A stretch of DNA of 64,000 nucleotides from Streptomyces sp. HNM0574 (GCF_012726235.1 NZ_JAASAH010000010.1:124001-188000), one strand, 5' to 3'. Numbered from the stretch's first letter, positions 1 through 8,233 are shown. A program made the numbers and translations. The notes: generated by a model not told the origin, from the letters alone.

Positions 1-83
1 CCGTCGCCGTCCGCGCGGTGCGGGTGCCGCGAAGTCGCCTCCGTGGTCGGGGAGTCGGCCGTTTTCGTGGTCGTGCTCGGCAT
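1..83 (-). CDS. 5' end of an unidentified gene, cut by the window edge
   Basis: Only the first 27 codons are inside the window, reading MPSTTTKTADS and then a polar Thr/His-rich stretch. The ATG lies one base after the stop of the NirB-like reductase gene. A good ribosome site (GGAGG, about 8 bases before the ATG) sits inside that gene's last codons, so the two are probably translated together. No domain is visible in so short a piece. By context it would belong to the nitrate assimilation group, for example a transporter, but that is inference only. Confidence 0.55.
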   Translation of the reverse strand, partial: MPSTTTKTADSPTTEATSRHPHRADGD

Positions 84-84
84 G

Positions 85-1401
85 TCAGGAGCCTCCGTCG
101 TCGGTCAGCAGGTGGAGCAGTGGGGTGTCGGGCAGCGGCTCGTCCGCCTCCCAGGCCGTGGCGAGCGCGCCGACCCCGCCGAGGTCGCCGAGGAGCACCC
201 CGCCGACGAGCCGGTCGCCGCGCACCACGGCCTGCCGGTGCACGCCCCGGGTCGCGTCGGTGAACCGGATGACGTCGTCCTCGGGCAGCGGGGTGGTCAC
301 CCCGAACGAGGCGATGTCGAGCGGGTCCTGGACGTCCGAACCGTCCGGTGCGCCGGGGTGCGGCGGGGGTGCCAGCGTCAGCCGGGTCAGTGCCCTGGTG
401 CCCGGGTAGCCGGGCGGGCGTGCGGAGTCCCCGTGGCGCGCCGACAGCACGCGGGCGAGGGCGTCGGCCTGTTCCAGCGCGGGCCCGGCGAGTCCGTACA
501 CCGTCCCGGCGTGCTCCGCGCAGTCGCCGACGGCGTGGATGCGCGGGTCGCTGGTGCGCAGCTCATCGTCGACGACGACGCCGCGCGCGACCGTGAGCCC
601 CGCCTCGGCGGCGAGCCCGGTCCGGGGGCGCACGCCGCAGGCGAGCACCACCAGACCGGCGTCCAGGACGTAGCCGTCCGCGAGTTCGACGGCGCGCACC
701 GCGCCGGCCGGAGTGGTGCGCAGTCCCCGCACCCGGCACTCCGTGTGCACCTCGACGCCGAGGCCCTCCAGATGGTGCCGCAGCAACACCGAGGCGCCGT
801 CGTCGAGTTGGCCCTCCATCAGCCGTTCGCCCTGGTGCGCCAGCACGGTCCGCACACCCCGCGCGGCGAGCGCCCGCGCCGCCGACACGCCCAGCAGCCC
901 GCCGCCGATCACCACGGCGCCGTTGCCGCCGGTACCGCCGTCGCGCCCCGCGGCTTCCCCGTCCCGGACGGCGGCGTCCAGCGCCAGGCAGTCGTCCAGC
1001 GTGCGGAACGGGTGCACCCCGCCGGGCAGTTGCCCCCCGCCGGTGGGGAACAGGCCGCGCAGCGGCGGCAGTACGGGGTTCGCGCCCGTCGCCAGGACGA
1101 GCCGGTCGTACGCGAGTACGCCGCCGTCGTCGCACTCCACCTCACGCCGTGCGCGGTCGATCCGCACGGCGCGGACGCCGGGCAGCCGGCGGACGGCGGG
1201 CGGGTGCGGCAGGGAGATCACGTCGGGCGGGTACCGTCCGGCGAGCACCTCGGCCAGCAGCACCCTGGTGTACGGCGCGTGCGGTTCCTCGCCGACGAGG
1301 GTGACGTCGTGGACGCCGGGGCCCGCCGCCGCGAGCCGTTGGACGAGCCGGGCGCCCGCCATGCCGCCGCCGATCACCACCACGCGCTCTGCCGAGTTCA
1401 T
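85..1401 (-). CDS. NirB-like FAD/NAD(P)H-dependent reductase, probable electron donor in nitrate assimilation
   Basis: This 438-residue flavoprotein has the pyridine nucleotide-disulfide oxidoreductase fold. The N-terminal FAD motif VVVIGGGMAGARL is at residues 7-19, an ATGANP segment follows near 105, a second dinucleotide motif (VVIGGGLLGVSAARAL) is near 165, and the FAD-binding GDCAEH is near 290. The C-terminal part resembles the third domain of the NirB N-terminal half. The siroheme/4Fe-4S half of a full nitrite reductase is absent, so it is about half the length of NirB. It could pass electrons from NAD(P)H to the nitrate reductase encoded at 4076-6226. It carries the same upstream element pair as that gene. 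Other FAD reductase roles are possible. Confidence 0.8.
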   Translation of the reverse strand: MNSAERVVVIGGGMAGARLVQRLAAAGPGVHDVTLVGEEPHAPYTRVLLAEVLAGRYPPDVISLPHPPAVRRLPGVRAVRIDRARREVECDDGGVLAYDRLVLATGANPVLPPLRGLFPTGGGQLPGGVHPFRTLDDCLALDAAVRDGEAAGRDGGTGGNGAVVIGGGLLGVSAARALAARGVRTVLAHQGERLMEGQLDDGASVLLRHHLEGLGVEVHTECRVRGLRTTPAGAVRAVELADGYVLDAGLVVLACGVRPRTGLAAEAGLTVARGVVVDDELRTSDPRIHAVGDCAEHAGTVYGLAGPALEQADALARVLSARHGDSARPPGYPGTRALTRLTLAPPPHPGAPDGSDVQDPLDIASFGVTTPLPEDDVIRFTDATRGVHRQAVVRGDRLVGGVLLGDLGGVGALATAWEADEPLPDTPLLHLLTDDGGS

Positions 1402-1423
1402 GACGGCAGCCTGCCGAGCCGCT

Positions 1424-1450
1424 GTTACCCGGCCGCATCACGTCCGTTTC
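1424..1450 (-). promoter_or_regulatory. Candidate GlnR-type element (GAAAC-N17-GTAAC)
   Basis: On the coding strand of the FAD reductase there is GAAAC, 17 bases, then GTAAC. The second element ends 22 bases before the ATG. The 22-base period matches the spacing between equivalent half-sites in the described GlnR consensus (gTnAc-n6-GaAAc repeated), but the middle half-site is missing. The nitrate reductase gene has the same two pentamers in reverse order at the same spacing and the same distance from its start. Confidence 0.4.
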
Positions 1451-1532
1451 CCCCGCGGAACGCCGCGCTCAACCGCCCCCGCGCGCCCCTGTGAGGCCTC
1501 CGCACGCGGGCGCACCCGGGGCGGTGAGCGGT

Positions 1533-1886
1533 TCAGCCCGCGCTGTCGGCGCGTCCCGGCCAGTCCGCTCCCGTCACGGTGGTGAGGACGACGACGGAGT
1601 CCTCCAGCGCCGTCATCCCGTGCCGTTCGCGCGGTACGGCGTGCACCTGCCCGGCGGTCAGCTCCTCCTCGCCGCCGTCCTTCACCGTCACCCGCACCCG
1701 TCCCTGGAGCACGTGCAGACCGGCGGCCGGGGGCGCGTTGTGCTCGTCGAGCGACTCGCCCTCGACGAGCGCGATCACGCTCTGCCGCAGCGGCCCGTCG
1801 TGCAGGAACAGATGCGAACTCCGGCCGTGCGGATCCGTCCGAGCCTGCGCCATGTGGCGTTCCGCGAGTGCGGTCAGATCGTCCAT
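1533..1886 (-). CDS. Small cupin-domain protein
   Basis: A 117-residue single-domain cupin. Residues from about 35 onward show the double-stranded beta-helix pattern: SLDEHNAPPAAGLHVLQGRVRV gives the first motif region and LTAGQVHAVPRERHG the second. The first motif has fewer histidines than metal-binding cupins. The start chosen is the ATG giving MDDLTALAERHM, with a GGAGGA directly before it; an upstream in-frame start at 1952 would add 22 low-complexity residues and is less likely. Such cupins often act as sensors or stabilisers of small molecules. The substrate is unknown. It is transcribed away from the AraC-type regulator, so the two share an intergenic promoter region. Confidence 0.72.
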   Translation of the reverse strand: MDDLTALAERHMAQARTDPHGRSSHLFLHDGPLRQSVIALVEGESLDEHNAPPAAGLHVLQGRVRVTVKDGGEEELTAGQVHAVPRERHGMTALEDSVVVLTTVTGADWPGRADSAG

Positions 1887-2024
1887 TCCTCCATCGTCAA
1901 TGGCGCGGTGCGCACCGCAAGCCGGGCCGCCGGGCACCCGTTCCCGGACCACCGCGCGGCACAGCGCGACCGCACGGGGTGACGGGCGGCCGGGTGTTCA
2001 CCGGGGAGTGGCAGCCTGGGCCCC

Positions 2025-2729
2025 ATGTACGTGGAGCGGGCTTCGCGGGTGCCGGGGGCGGTCGCGTGGACGGGCACCGGGGCGCCGGACGGGACGACGC
2101 GCGTCCTGCCCGACGGCTGCATGGACCTGCTGCTGTGGAACGGCCGCCTGGTGATCGCCGGACCGGACTCGCGCCCGCACGTCTTCGCCGGCACCCCGGG
2201 CGACCGCGTCACCGGGCTCCGCTTCGCGCCCGGCACGGCGCCGCCGCTGCTCGGGGTACCGGCGCACGAACTGCGCGACCGCCGGGTTCCGCTCTCCGAC
2301 CTGTGGCCGGCCGCCGAGGTCCGACCCCTGGAGGAGCGCGCGGCGGCGGCGCGCGACCCGGCGCGCGTGCTGGAGGAGGCGGCCGCCCGCCGCGCCGGCC
2401 CGAGGGAAGAGGACCCGGTACGCGCCGAGGTGGTGCGGCTGCTGCGCGGCGGCAGCGGCGTCACCCGGGCCGCACGCGCGGTGGGACTCAGCGAACGCCA
2501 GCTGCGCCGCCGCAGCCTCGATGCCTTCGGCTACGGGCCGAAGACGCTGGCCAGGGTGCTGCGCATGCAGCGGGCCGTGACCCTGGCCGGACAGGGCGTG
2601 GCCCTGGCGGAGGTGGCCGCCCGCACCGGCTACGCCGACCAGGCCCATCTCGCCCGGGACGTCCGGGCGTTGACGGGTGTCCCGGCGAGCTCCTTCAGTC
2701 CGCCGGCTCCTCGGCGGGGACGTCCATAG
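2025..2729 (+). CDS. AraC-family transcriptional regulator
   Basis: A 234-residue protein. The N-terminal half contains a segment around residues 28-38 (LPDGCMDLLLW) typical of the DUF6597-type effector domain that precedes AraC helices. The C-terminal half, from about residue 130, carries the double helix-turn-helix: VTRAARAVGLSERQLRRR is the first and VALAEVAARTGYADQAHLAR the second recognition unit, followed by a VRALTGVPAS tail, all standard for AraC/XylS proteins. The effector is unknown. It is divergent from the cupin gene and overlaps the 3' end of the facing VOC gene by 35 bases. Confidence 0.85.
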   Translation: MYVERASRVPGAVAWTGTGAPDGTTRVLPDGCMDLLLWNGRLVIAGPDSRPHVFAGTPGDRVTGLRFAPGTAPPLLGVPAHELRDRRVPLSDLWPAAEVRPLEERAAAARDPARVLEEAAARRAGPREEDPVRAEVVRLLRGGSGVTRAARAVGLSERQLRRRSLDAFGYGPKTLARVLRMQRAVTLAGQGVALAEVAARTGYADQAHLARDVRALTGVPASSFSPPAPRRGRP

Positions 2730-3129
2730 CGGCCTGCGCGAGCGGTGCGAACAGGTCGACGGTGTTGCCGTCCGGGTCCAGCACCACCGCGTAGCGCTGC
2801 CCCCACCCCGCGTCCCACGGGGCCTTGTGGCCGACGTAGCCGTCGCCGGTCAGCGCGCGGTAGAGGGAGTCCACCTCCGCCGGGTCCGCGCAGAGGAAGG
2901 CCAGGCTGATCCGCCCGCTGCCCGGTGCGCCCGGTGACCACTCGGGCTGGAAGGAGCGCACCGTCTCGTCCGTGTCCCAGGCGAGGCGCAGCCCGCCGGG
3001 CAGCGTGGCCTCGACGTGCGGGTGGCCGTCGGCGTCGGCGGGGACGTCGAGACCGAGGCGCCGGTAGAAGGCCAGGGACGCCGCCATGTCGGACGTGACG
3101 ATGCCGATGAGGTCGAAGCGTGGAGTCAT
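2695..3129 (-). CDS. VOC (glyoxalase/bleomycin-resistance fold) family protein
   Basis: A 144-residue vicinal oxygen chelate protein made of two beta-alpha-beta-beta-beta modules. MTPRFDLIGIVTSDMAASLAFYRRLG starts module one, and DGYVGHKAPWDAGWGQRYAVVLDPDGNTVDLF ends module two, with the usual DPDGN motif. The start used gives this conserved beginning; an upstream in-frame ATG would add 17 residues without homology to the fold. VOC proteins range from dioxygenases to drug-binding resistance proteins, and the substrate cannot be told here. Its end overlaps the end of the AraC regulator gene. Confidence 0.82.
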   Translation of the reverse strand: MTPRFDLIGIVTSDMAASLAFYRRLGLDVPADADGHPHVEATLPGGLRLAWDTDETVRSFQPEWSPGAPGSGRISLAFLCADPAEVDSLYRALTGDGYVGHKAPWDAGWGQRYAVVLDPDGNTVDLFAPLAQAAMDVPAEEPAD

Positions 3130-3223
3130 ATCCGTACGGTAGGGCCGGGCCGTGCCGGAGGTCTTGAACGAATCGGCCACCCGCCCCGCCCGGCCCCGAT
3201 CCGCGCCCGGCTACGGTGAGTTC

Positions 3224-3550
3224 ATGACCGACATCCTGACCGTGCTGACGACCGTCGACAGCGAGGAGCGGGCGCGTGCGCTGGCGGCGGGTGCCGTGGA
3301 GCGCCGCGTCGCCGCCTGCGCCCAGATCAGTACCCCGGTGACCTCGGTCTACCGGTGGGAGGGCGCAGTGCAGACCGATCCGGAGTGGCAGGTGCTGTTC
3401 AAGACGGCCGCCGCGCGCTACGACGACCTGGAGGCGTACCTCCGGCAGGCGCACGACTACGACGTGCCGGAGATCATCGCGACGCCTGTGGTGCGGGGGA
3501 ACGCCGACTACCTCGCCTGGGTCGCCGAGGAGACCGGCGCGGCCGGCTGA
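3224..3550 (+). CDS. cutA: Divalent-cation tolerance protein CutA
   Basis: A 108-residue protein covering the whole CutA1 family: TVLTTVDSEERARALAAGAVERRVAACAQI at the N-terminus, then VTSVYRWEGAVQTDPEWQVLFKTA and YDVPEIIATPVVRGNADYLAWV. These are the family signatures for the trimeric ferredoxin-like fold, including the conserved AACAQI and YRWEG motifs. CutA1 was named for copper tolerance in E. coli, but its biochemical role is still poorly defined. The start gives the standard MTDILTVLTTV beginning. It is convergent with the following VOC gene. Confidence 0.9.
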   Translation: MTDILTVLTTVDSEERARALAAGAVERRVAACAQISTPVTSVYRWEGAVQTDPEWQVLFKTAAARYDDLEAYLRQAHDYDVPEIIATPVVRGNADYLAWVAEETGAAG

Positions 3551-3566
3551 GCACCGCCCCCCGGTT

Positions 3567-3980
3567 TCAGGACCCGCCCTCGATCGCGCTCGGGTCCATC
3601 CAGATCAGCTCCCAGACGTGGCCGTCCGGGTCCTGGAAGCTGCGCCCGTACATGAAGCCCTCGTCGGTCGGCTCGCCCGCCGGCTCCCCGCCGGCGGCGA
3701 AGGCCGCCTCGGCGAGCCGGTCGACGTCCTCCCTGCTGTCGGCGGAGAGGCCGATCAGGACCTCGGTGGTGCTGGACGCGTCGGCGATCCTCTTCTTGGT
3801 GAACGTCTGGAAGAACGGTTCGACGAGGAGCATCGCGTAGATGGTGTCGCTGATCACCAGGCAGGCCGCGTTCTCGTCGGAGAACTGTTCGTTGAAGGAG
3901 TAGCCGAGGGCTCCGAAGAACTTCTTCGACCGGTCCAGGTCCTTGACCGGAAGGTTCACGAAAATGCTCGTCCCGGACAT
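3567..3980 (-). CDS. VOC family protein (glyoxalase-like)
   Basis: A 137-residue glyoxalase-fold protein of the subgroup that begins MSGTSIFVNLPVKDLDRSKKFF. The second module ends with FMYGRSFQDPDGHVWELIWMDP, containing the DPDGHVWE motif with the usual Glu ligand position. Bacterial members of this subgroup are widely annotated as extradiol dioxygenase-like or glyoxalase/bleomycin resistance proteins, without proven activity. It is separate in sequence from the VOC protein at 2695-3129. It stands alone, head-on to cutA and about 95 bases downstream of the nitrate reductase gene. Confidence 0.83.
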   Translation of the reverse strand: MSGTSIFVNLPVKDLDRSKKFFGALGYSFNEQFSDENAACLVISDTIYAMLLVEPFFQTFTKKRIADASSTTEVLIGLSADSREDVDRLAEAAFAAGGEPAGEPTDEGFMYGRSFQDPDGHVWELIWMDPSAIEGGS

Positions 3981-4075
3981 GATCCGTCCCTCTCTTCCCG
4001 GCTTCCCGTCCGTACCGCGCCGCTCGCGGTGCGGTGGCCGCCGCTGAAGAGAGAGACGGCGCGGCGGGCCTGAAT

Positions 4076-6226
4076 TCATCGGTCCGCCGCGTCGACGGGT
4101 TCGACGCGGGCCGCGCAGACCTTGAACTCCGGCATCCGCGAGTCCGGGTCGAGCGCGGCGTGGGTGAGCGTGTTCGCGCGTCCCTCTCCCGGCCAGTGGA
4201 ACGGCATGAAGACGGTGTCGGCGCGGATGGAGCGGGTGATCCGCGCGGGCGCCACCGCGCGCCCCCGCCGCGTGACGACGGCCACCGGCTCCCCCTCCGC
4301 CGCACCCAGCCGCTCCGCGAGCCGCGGATGCAGCTCGACGTACGGGCCGGGGGCGGCCGCCGACAGCGCCGCGACCCGACGGGTCTGCGCCCCGGACTGG
4401 TACTGCGCGAGGACGCGTCCGGTGGTCAGCCGCAGCGGATAGGCGGCGTCCGGTTCCTCGGCGGCGGGGCGGTGCGTGACGGGGACGAAGCGGGCCCGCC
4501 CGTCCGGGGTGGCGAAGCGGTCCAGGAACAGCCGGGGTGTGCCGGGGTGCTCCGCGCCGTCCGGGCCGGGCGCGGGGCAGGGCCAGTGCAGCCCCTCCTC
4601 GTCGTGCTCCGTCGCGGCGATCCGCCGGTAGCTGAGGCCCGCGTAGTCCGCCGGCCCGCCCGAGGTCGCGCGGCGCAGCTCCTCGAAGACCTCCTCCGGG
4701 TCGGCGGGGAAACCCTTCTCCCAACCGAGGCGCGCGGCAAGGGAGTTGAGCACCGCGAGATCGGACCGTACGCCCGGCGGCGGGTCGAGCGCCTTCCGCC
4801 GGAGCAGCACCCGGCCCTCCAGCCCCGTCGTCGTCCCCGTCTCCTCCGCCCACTGGGTGACGGGGAGGACGACGTCCGCGAGCCGGGCCGTCTCGGAGAG
4901 CACCACGTCGCAGACGGCGAGGAAGTCCACCGAGCGCATCCGCTCGGTGACGCGCCCCGCGTCCGGTGCGGACACCACCGGGTTGGAGCCCATCAGCAGC
5001 AGCGCGTGCACGTCCTCGCCGAGCGCGTCCAGCAGCTCGAAGGCGCTGCGCCCCGGGCCCGGCAGGCTGTCCGGGGGCACGCCCCAGACGCCGGCCACGT
5101 GGGCGCGCGCCGCCGGGTCGTCCAGCCTGCGGTAGCCGGGGAGCTGGTCGGCCTTCTGGCCCATCTCGCGCCCGCCCTGCCCGTTGCCCTGCCCGGTGAG
5201 GCAGCCGTACCCGGAGAACGGGCGCCCCGGACGGCCGGTGGCCAGCGCGAGGTTGATCCAGGCGCTGACCGTGTCCGTCCCCTTGGCGTGCTGCTCCGGG
5301 CCGCGCGCGGTGAGCACCATCGCACTCTCCGGCGCGCAGAACAGGCGCACCGCCCGGCGCAGTTCGGGCACGGGCACGCCGGTGATCCGCTCCACGAGCT
5401 CCGGCCAGTGCGCCATCGCCGCCCCGCGCGCCCCCGCCCAGCCCGTGGTGCGCGCGTCCACGAAGTCCTGGTCGACCCGGCCCTCCGCGACGACGAGGTG
5501 CAACAGGCCCAGCGCGAGGGCGAGATCGGTGCCGGGACGGGGCGCCAGATGGAGGTCGGCCAGCTCGGCCGTCCGCGTGCGCCGGGGGTCGACCACGACG
5601 AGCGTGCCGCCGTTCTCCCGCAGCCGCGTGAGATGGCGTACCGCCGGCGGCATGGTCTCCGCCGGGTTGGCGCCGACGAGCAGCACGCAGCCCGTGCGGG
5701 AGACGTCGGCCAGCGGGAACGGCAGGCCCCGGTCGAGACCGAACGCGCGGACGTTGGCGGCGGCGGCCGAGGACATGCAGAAGCGGCCGTTGTAGTCGAT
5801 CTGCGAGGTGCCCAGCACCAGCCGCGCGAACTTGCCCAGCGCGTACGCCTTCTCGTTCGTCAGCCCGCCCCCGCCGAACACCCCGACGGCGTCGGCCCCG
5901 TGCTCCTCGCGGGCCCGCCGCAGCCCCTCCGCGGTGCGCGCCAGCGCCGACTCCCAGTCGGCGGGCACCAGTTCACCGGTGGCCGGATCGCGGACGAGGG
6001 GGGTGGTGAGCCGCGCGCCGGGCGCCAGGAGCTCGGCCGCGCTGCTCCCCTTCCCGCACAGTGCGCCCCGGTTGACGGGGAAGGCGGGGCGTTCCGCGAC
6101 GGTCACCCCCGTGCCGTCGGGCACGAGCCGCATTCCGCACTGGAGCGCGCAGTACGGACAGTGCGTGTCCGTCCCCGGCGCTTCCGCTTCCCCGGGCCCG
6201 TCCCGGCGGCTGGTTCCGTCGTCCAT
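4076..6226 (-). CDS. nasA: Assimilatory nitrate reductase catalytic subunit (molybdopterin oxidoreductase)
   Basis: A 716-residue cytoplasmic enzyme of the DMSO reductase superfamily; no Tat signal is visible. The N-terminal 4Fe-4S site is Cys23, Cys26, Cys30 and Cys57 (HCPYCALQCG and LCGKG). Molybdopterin-binding motifs follow, including RFCMSSAAAANVRAFG, GYGCLTGQGNGQGGREMGQ and LLMGSNPVVSAPD. The C-terminal molydopterin dinucleotide-binding domain includes LTTGRVLAQYQSGAQTRR. Length and motifs fit NasA-type reductases that reduce nitrate to nitrite, rather than respiratory NarG. No C-terminal BFD-like [2Fe-2S] domain is seen, so electrons must come from a partner, plausibly the NirB-like flavoprotein at 85-1401. 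A formate dehydrogenase-like enzyme is the main alternative. Confidence 0.87.
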   Translation of the reverse strand: MDDGTSRRDGPGEAEAPGTDTHCPYCALQCGMRLVPDGTGVTVAERPAFPVNRGALCGKGSSAAELLAPGARLTTPLVRDPATGELVPADWESALARTAEGLRRAREEHGADAVGVFGGGGLTNEKAYALGKFARLVLGTSQIDYNGRFCMSSAAAANVRAFGLDRGLPFPLADVSRTGCVLLVGANPAETMPPAVRHLTRLRENGGTLVVVDPRRTRTAELADLHLAPRPGTDLALALGLLHLVVAEGRVDQDFVDARTTGWAGARGAAMAHWPELVERITGVPVPELRRAVRLFCAPESAMVLTARGPEQHAKGTDTVSAWINLALATGRPGRPFSGYGCLTGQGNGQGGREMGQKADQLPGYRRLDDPAARAHVAGVWGVPPDSLPGPGRSAFELLDALGEDVHALLLMGSNPVVSAPDAGRVTERMRSVDFLAVCDVVLSETARLADVVLPVTQWAEETGTTTGLEGRVLLRRKALDPPPGVRSDLAVLNSLAARLGWEKGFPADPEEVFEELRRATSGGPADYAGLSYRRIAATEHDEEGLHWPCPAPGPDGAEHPGTPRLFLDRFATPDGRARFVPVTHRPAAEEPDAAYPLRLTTGRVLAQYQSGAQTRRVAALSAAAPGPYVELHPRLAERLGAAEGEPVAVVTRRGRAVAPARITRSIRADTVFMPFHWPGEGRANTLTHAALDPDSRMPEFKVCAARVEPVDAADR

Positions 6227-6248
6227 GGCGACAGGCTCGGCCCGGCGT

Positions 6249-6275
6249 GTTTCCCCCGGCCGCCGCCCGGGTTAC
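6249..6275 (-). promoter_or_regulatory. Candidate GlnR-type element upstream of nasA (GTAAC-N17-GAAAC)
   Basis: On the coding strand GTAAC is followed after 17 bases by GAAAC, which ends 22 bases before the nasA ATG. The spacing and the distance to the start are the same as in the element upstream of the NirB-like gene. GlnR control of nasA is established in Streptomyces; that this exact site is bound is inference, because a full four-part consensus is not present. Confidence 0.42.
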
Positions 6276-6339
6276 GGCCCCGGCACGGGGTGCTCAGCGC
6301 GCCCCGCGCCGGGCCGTGAGCCCCGGGGCCCCGGCGCCG

Positions 6340-7146
6340 TCAACGTCCGTGCACCTGCGGCTCGTTGCCCGGGGGCAGGGTGCCGCCGGTCAGCTCCCGC
6401 AGGGTCTTGCCCGCGGTCCAGCCGCCGTCCACGGCGATCTCGGAGCCCGTCATGTACGAGGCCGCGTCCGACAGCAGGAAGGCGACCGCGGCGGCGATCT
6501 CCTCCGGCTCCCCGGCGCGGCCCATCGCGGTGCCCGGGTAGTTGCCCTCGCCCCGCTCCAGCCCGGTGACCGCCGTCATCGGCGTGTAGACCATGCCGGG
6601 GTGCACGCTGTTGACCCGGATCCGGGACTCCGAAAGCTCCATCGCGCCGATCTTCGTCAGCCCCCGCACGCCCCACTTCGAGGCACCGTACGGGCCGGTC
6701 AGCGGCAGCGCGGTGAGCCCGGCGGCGGAGGAGATGTTGACGATCGAGCCGCCGCCCGCGGCGCGCAGCAGCGGGATCGCCTTCTGCATACCGATGAAGA
6801 CACCGGTCAGGTTGATGTCGAGGACCTTGCGGAAGTGGGCCACCGACTCGTGCTCCAGCAGCGAGGCGGCCGACACCCCCGCGTTGTTCACCACTCCCGT
6901 CAACTGCCCGAACTCCGCGACGGCGTGCTCCAGCACCGTCTGCCAGTCGTCCTCGCTGGTGACGTCGTGGTGGTGGAACCGCGCGGCGGAGCCCAGCGCC
7001 TCGGCGGTCTCCCGGCCCTCGTGCTCCAGGACGTCGGTGACGACGACGCTGCCGCCGCCCGCCACCACCTCCCGCGCGGCGGCGGCGCCCAGCCCGCGCG
7101 CGCCTCCCGTGACGACGACGACTTTGCCCTGCAGGTCGGCAGCCAT
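6340..7146 (-). CDS. Short-chain dehydrogenase/reductase (hydroxysteroid dehydrogenase-like)
   Basis: A classical 268-residue SDR. The cofactor motif is VVVTGGARGLGAAAA (TGxxxGxG) at residues 10-24, with an acidic DVLE loop that favours NAD(H). VNNAGVS is the NNAG motif, and the catalytic residues are the Ser of NISSAAGL and YGASK (YxxxK). The C-terminus has the SDR pattern FLLSDAASYMTGSEIAVDGGW. It resembles 3-alpha(or 20-beta)-hydroxysteroid dehydrogenase-type SDRs, though the true substrate is unknown. A separate dyad lies about 80 bases upstream of the start, suggesting control by a local repressor encoded elsewhere. Confidence 0.85.
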   Translation of the reverse strand: MAADLQGKVVVVTGGARGLGAAAAREVVAGGGSVVVTDVLEHEGRETAEALGSAARFHHHDVTSEDDWQTVLEHAVAEFGQLTGVVNNAGVSAASLLEHESVAHFRKVLDINLTGVFIGMQKAIPLLRAAGGGSIVNISSAAGLTALPLTGPYGASKWGVRGLTKIGAMELSESRIRVNSVHPGMVYTPMTAVTGLERGEGNYPGTAMGRAGEPEEIAAAVAFLLSDAASYMTGSEIAVDGGWTAGKTLRELTGGTLPPGNEPQVHGR

Positions 7147-7225
7147 GCTGTCTCTCCTCGTTCAACCGCTGCCGCGATCACGCGGCGCTTGCGCGCACCC
7201 GGGTCACCGCGGTGCGCCGTCCCCG

Positions 7226-7252
7226 ATGCATATGACTAATCGGCATACGCAT
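7226..7252. promoter_or_regulatory. Dyad ATGCATATG-N9-CATACGCAT, probable operator
   Basis: Two 9-base arms are inverted repeats with one mismatch, separated by nine bases. The dyad sits in an AT-richer patch about 80 bases upstream of the SDR start and 170 bases upstream of the sirohydrochlorin chelatase start. Its size is typical of sites for dimeric TetR- or MarR-type repressors. No such regulator gene is next to it. Confidence 0.45.
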
Positions 7253-7420
7253 CAGAGCACCGCGCCCGCACGCCGTCAACGACCGCTCTGTGAGCCGCGG
7301 GTAATCCGCCGTCACGCCTGCGCAACGGCGGGGCAACGCCGTACGCGCAGACTCGCTCCACGGCGGTGCCGCCCCTTCCGCGGCCCCCGCACACCGGTCT
7401 TCTACCGCACGGCGCAGCCC

Positions 7421-8233
7421 ATGTCTCTGATCACCGCACAGTCCCGCTCCCGGCTCACCCGGCCCGCGCTCGTGTGCGTCGCGCACGGCTCGCGCGACCC
7501 GGCGGCCGAGCGCGCGGCACGGGCCCTGCTGGCCCGGGTACGGCGGCTGCGGCCCGGGCTGCGCACCGCGCTCGGCCACGTCGAACTCACCGCGCCCTCC
7601 CTCCCCGAGGCGCTCGCCGCGCTCCCCGCGGGGACGCCCGCCGTGGTCGTGCCGCTGCTCTTCACCCGCGGCCACCACGTCAAGCACGACCTCCCGCACG
7701 CCGTCGCCCGGGCGGCCCCGCACACCCGCGCCACCCTGGCCGCCCCGCTCGGCCCGCACCCCCTGCTCGCCGAGGCCCTGGCCGACCGCCTGGCCCGGGC
7801 CCTCCCCGGCGGCCTCGCCGGAGGGCACCCGGCCGCCGCGCTCCGCGCCGCCGGCTGCACCGCCGTCGTCCTCGCCGCCGCCGGCTCCCGCGACCCGGAC
7901 GCGACGGCCGGCACCCGACGGATCGCCCGCGACCTGTCGGCGCGGCTGGACGGGCTGCTGGTGGTCCCGGCGTACGCCTCGGCCGCGCGCCCCACCGTCG
8001 ACGAGGCGGTGCGCGGTCTCCGGGCGCGCGGGCACCGGAGCATCGCCACCGCCTCCTGCTTCGCCGCGCCTGGCCGCTTCGCGACCCAGGCCGCCCACGC
8101 GGCCCCGGGCCCGGTGGCCCCGCCCCTCGGCCCGCACCCGTCCCTCGCCCGCCTCGTCCTGCACCGCTACGACGAGGCGGTACGCGGCGCGGGGACGGAA
8201 CGCCGGACGGTCCCCGTGGCGCCCGGCGCGTGA
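7421..8233 (+). CDS. Sirohydrochlorin chelatase (CbiX/SirB family)
   Basis: A 270-residue protein with two CbiX-like halves. The N-terminal half has the signature LVCVAHGSRDPAAERAARALL (residues 15-35), with the His of AHGSRDP, and VVVPLLFTRGHHVKHDLP with its metal-binding HH. The C-terminal half repeats the fold (VVLAAAGSRDPDA, LVVPAYASA). Family members insert Fe(II) or Co(II) into sirohydrochlorin; Fe insertion yields siroheme, needed by nitrite and sulfite reductases. The location beside nasA fits a siroheme role. The ATG used gives MSLITAQSRSRLTRPALVCVA. Confidence 0.82.
   Translation: MSLITAQSRSRLTRPALVCVAHGSRDPAAERAARALLARVRRLRPGLRTALGHVELTAPSLPEALAALPAGTPAVVVPLLFTRGHHVKHDLPHAVARAAPHTRATLAAPLGPHPLLAEALADRLARALPGGLAGGHPAAALRAAGCTAVVLAAAGSRDPDATAGTRRIARDLSARLDGLLVVPAYASAARPTVDEAVRGLRARGHRSIATASCFAAPGRFATQAAHAAPGPVAPPLGPHPSLARLVLHRYDEAVRGAGTERRTVPVAPGA

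Noticed and set aside
7300..7420. GlnR-like element before the sirohydrochlorin chelatase gene
   Set aside because: GTAAT is present but no properly spaced GAAAC or second GTnAC is seen.
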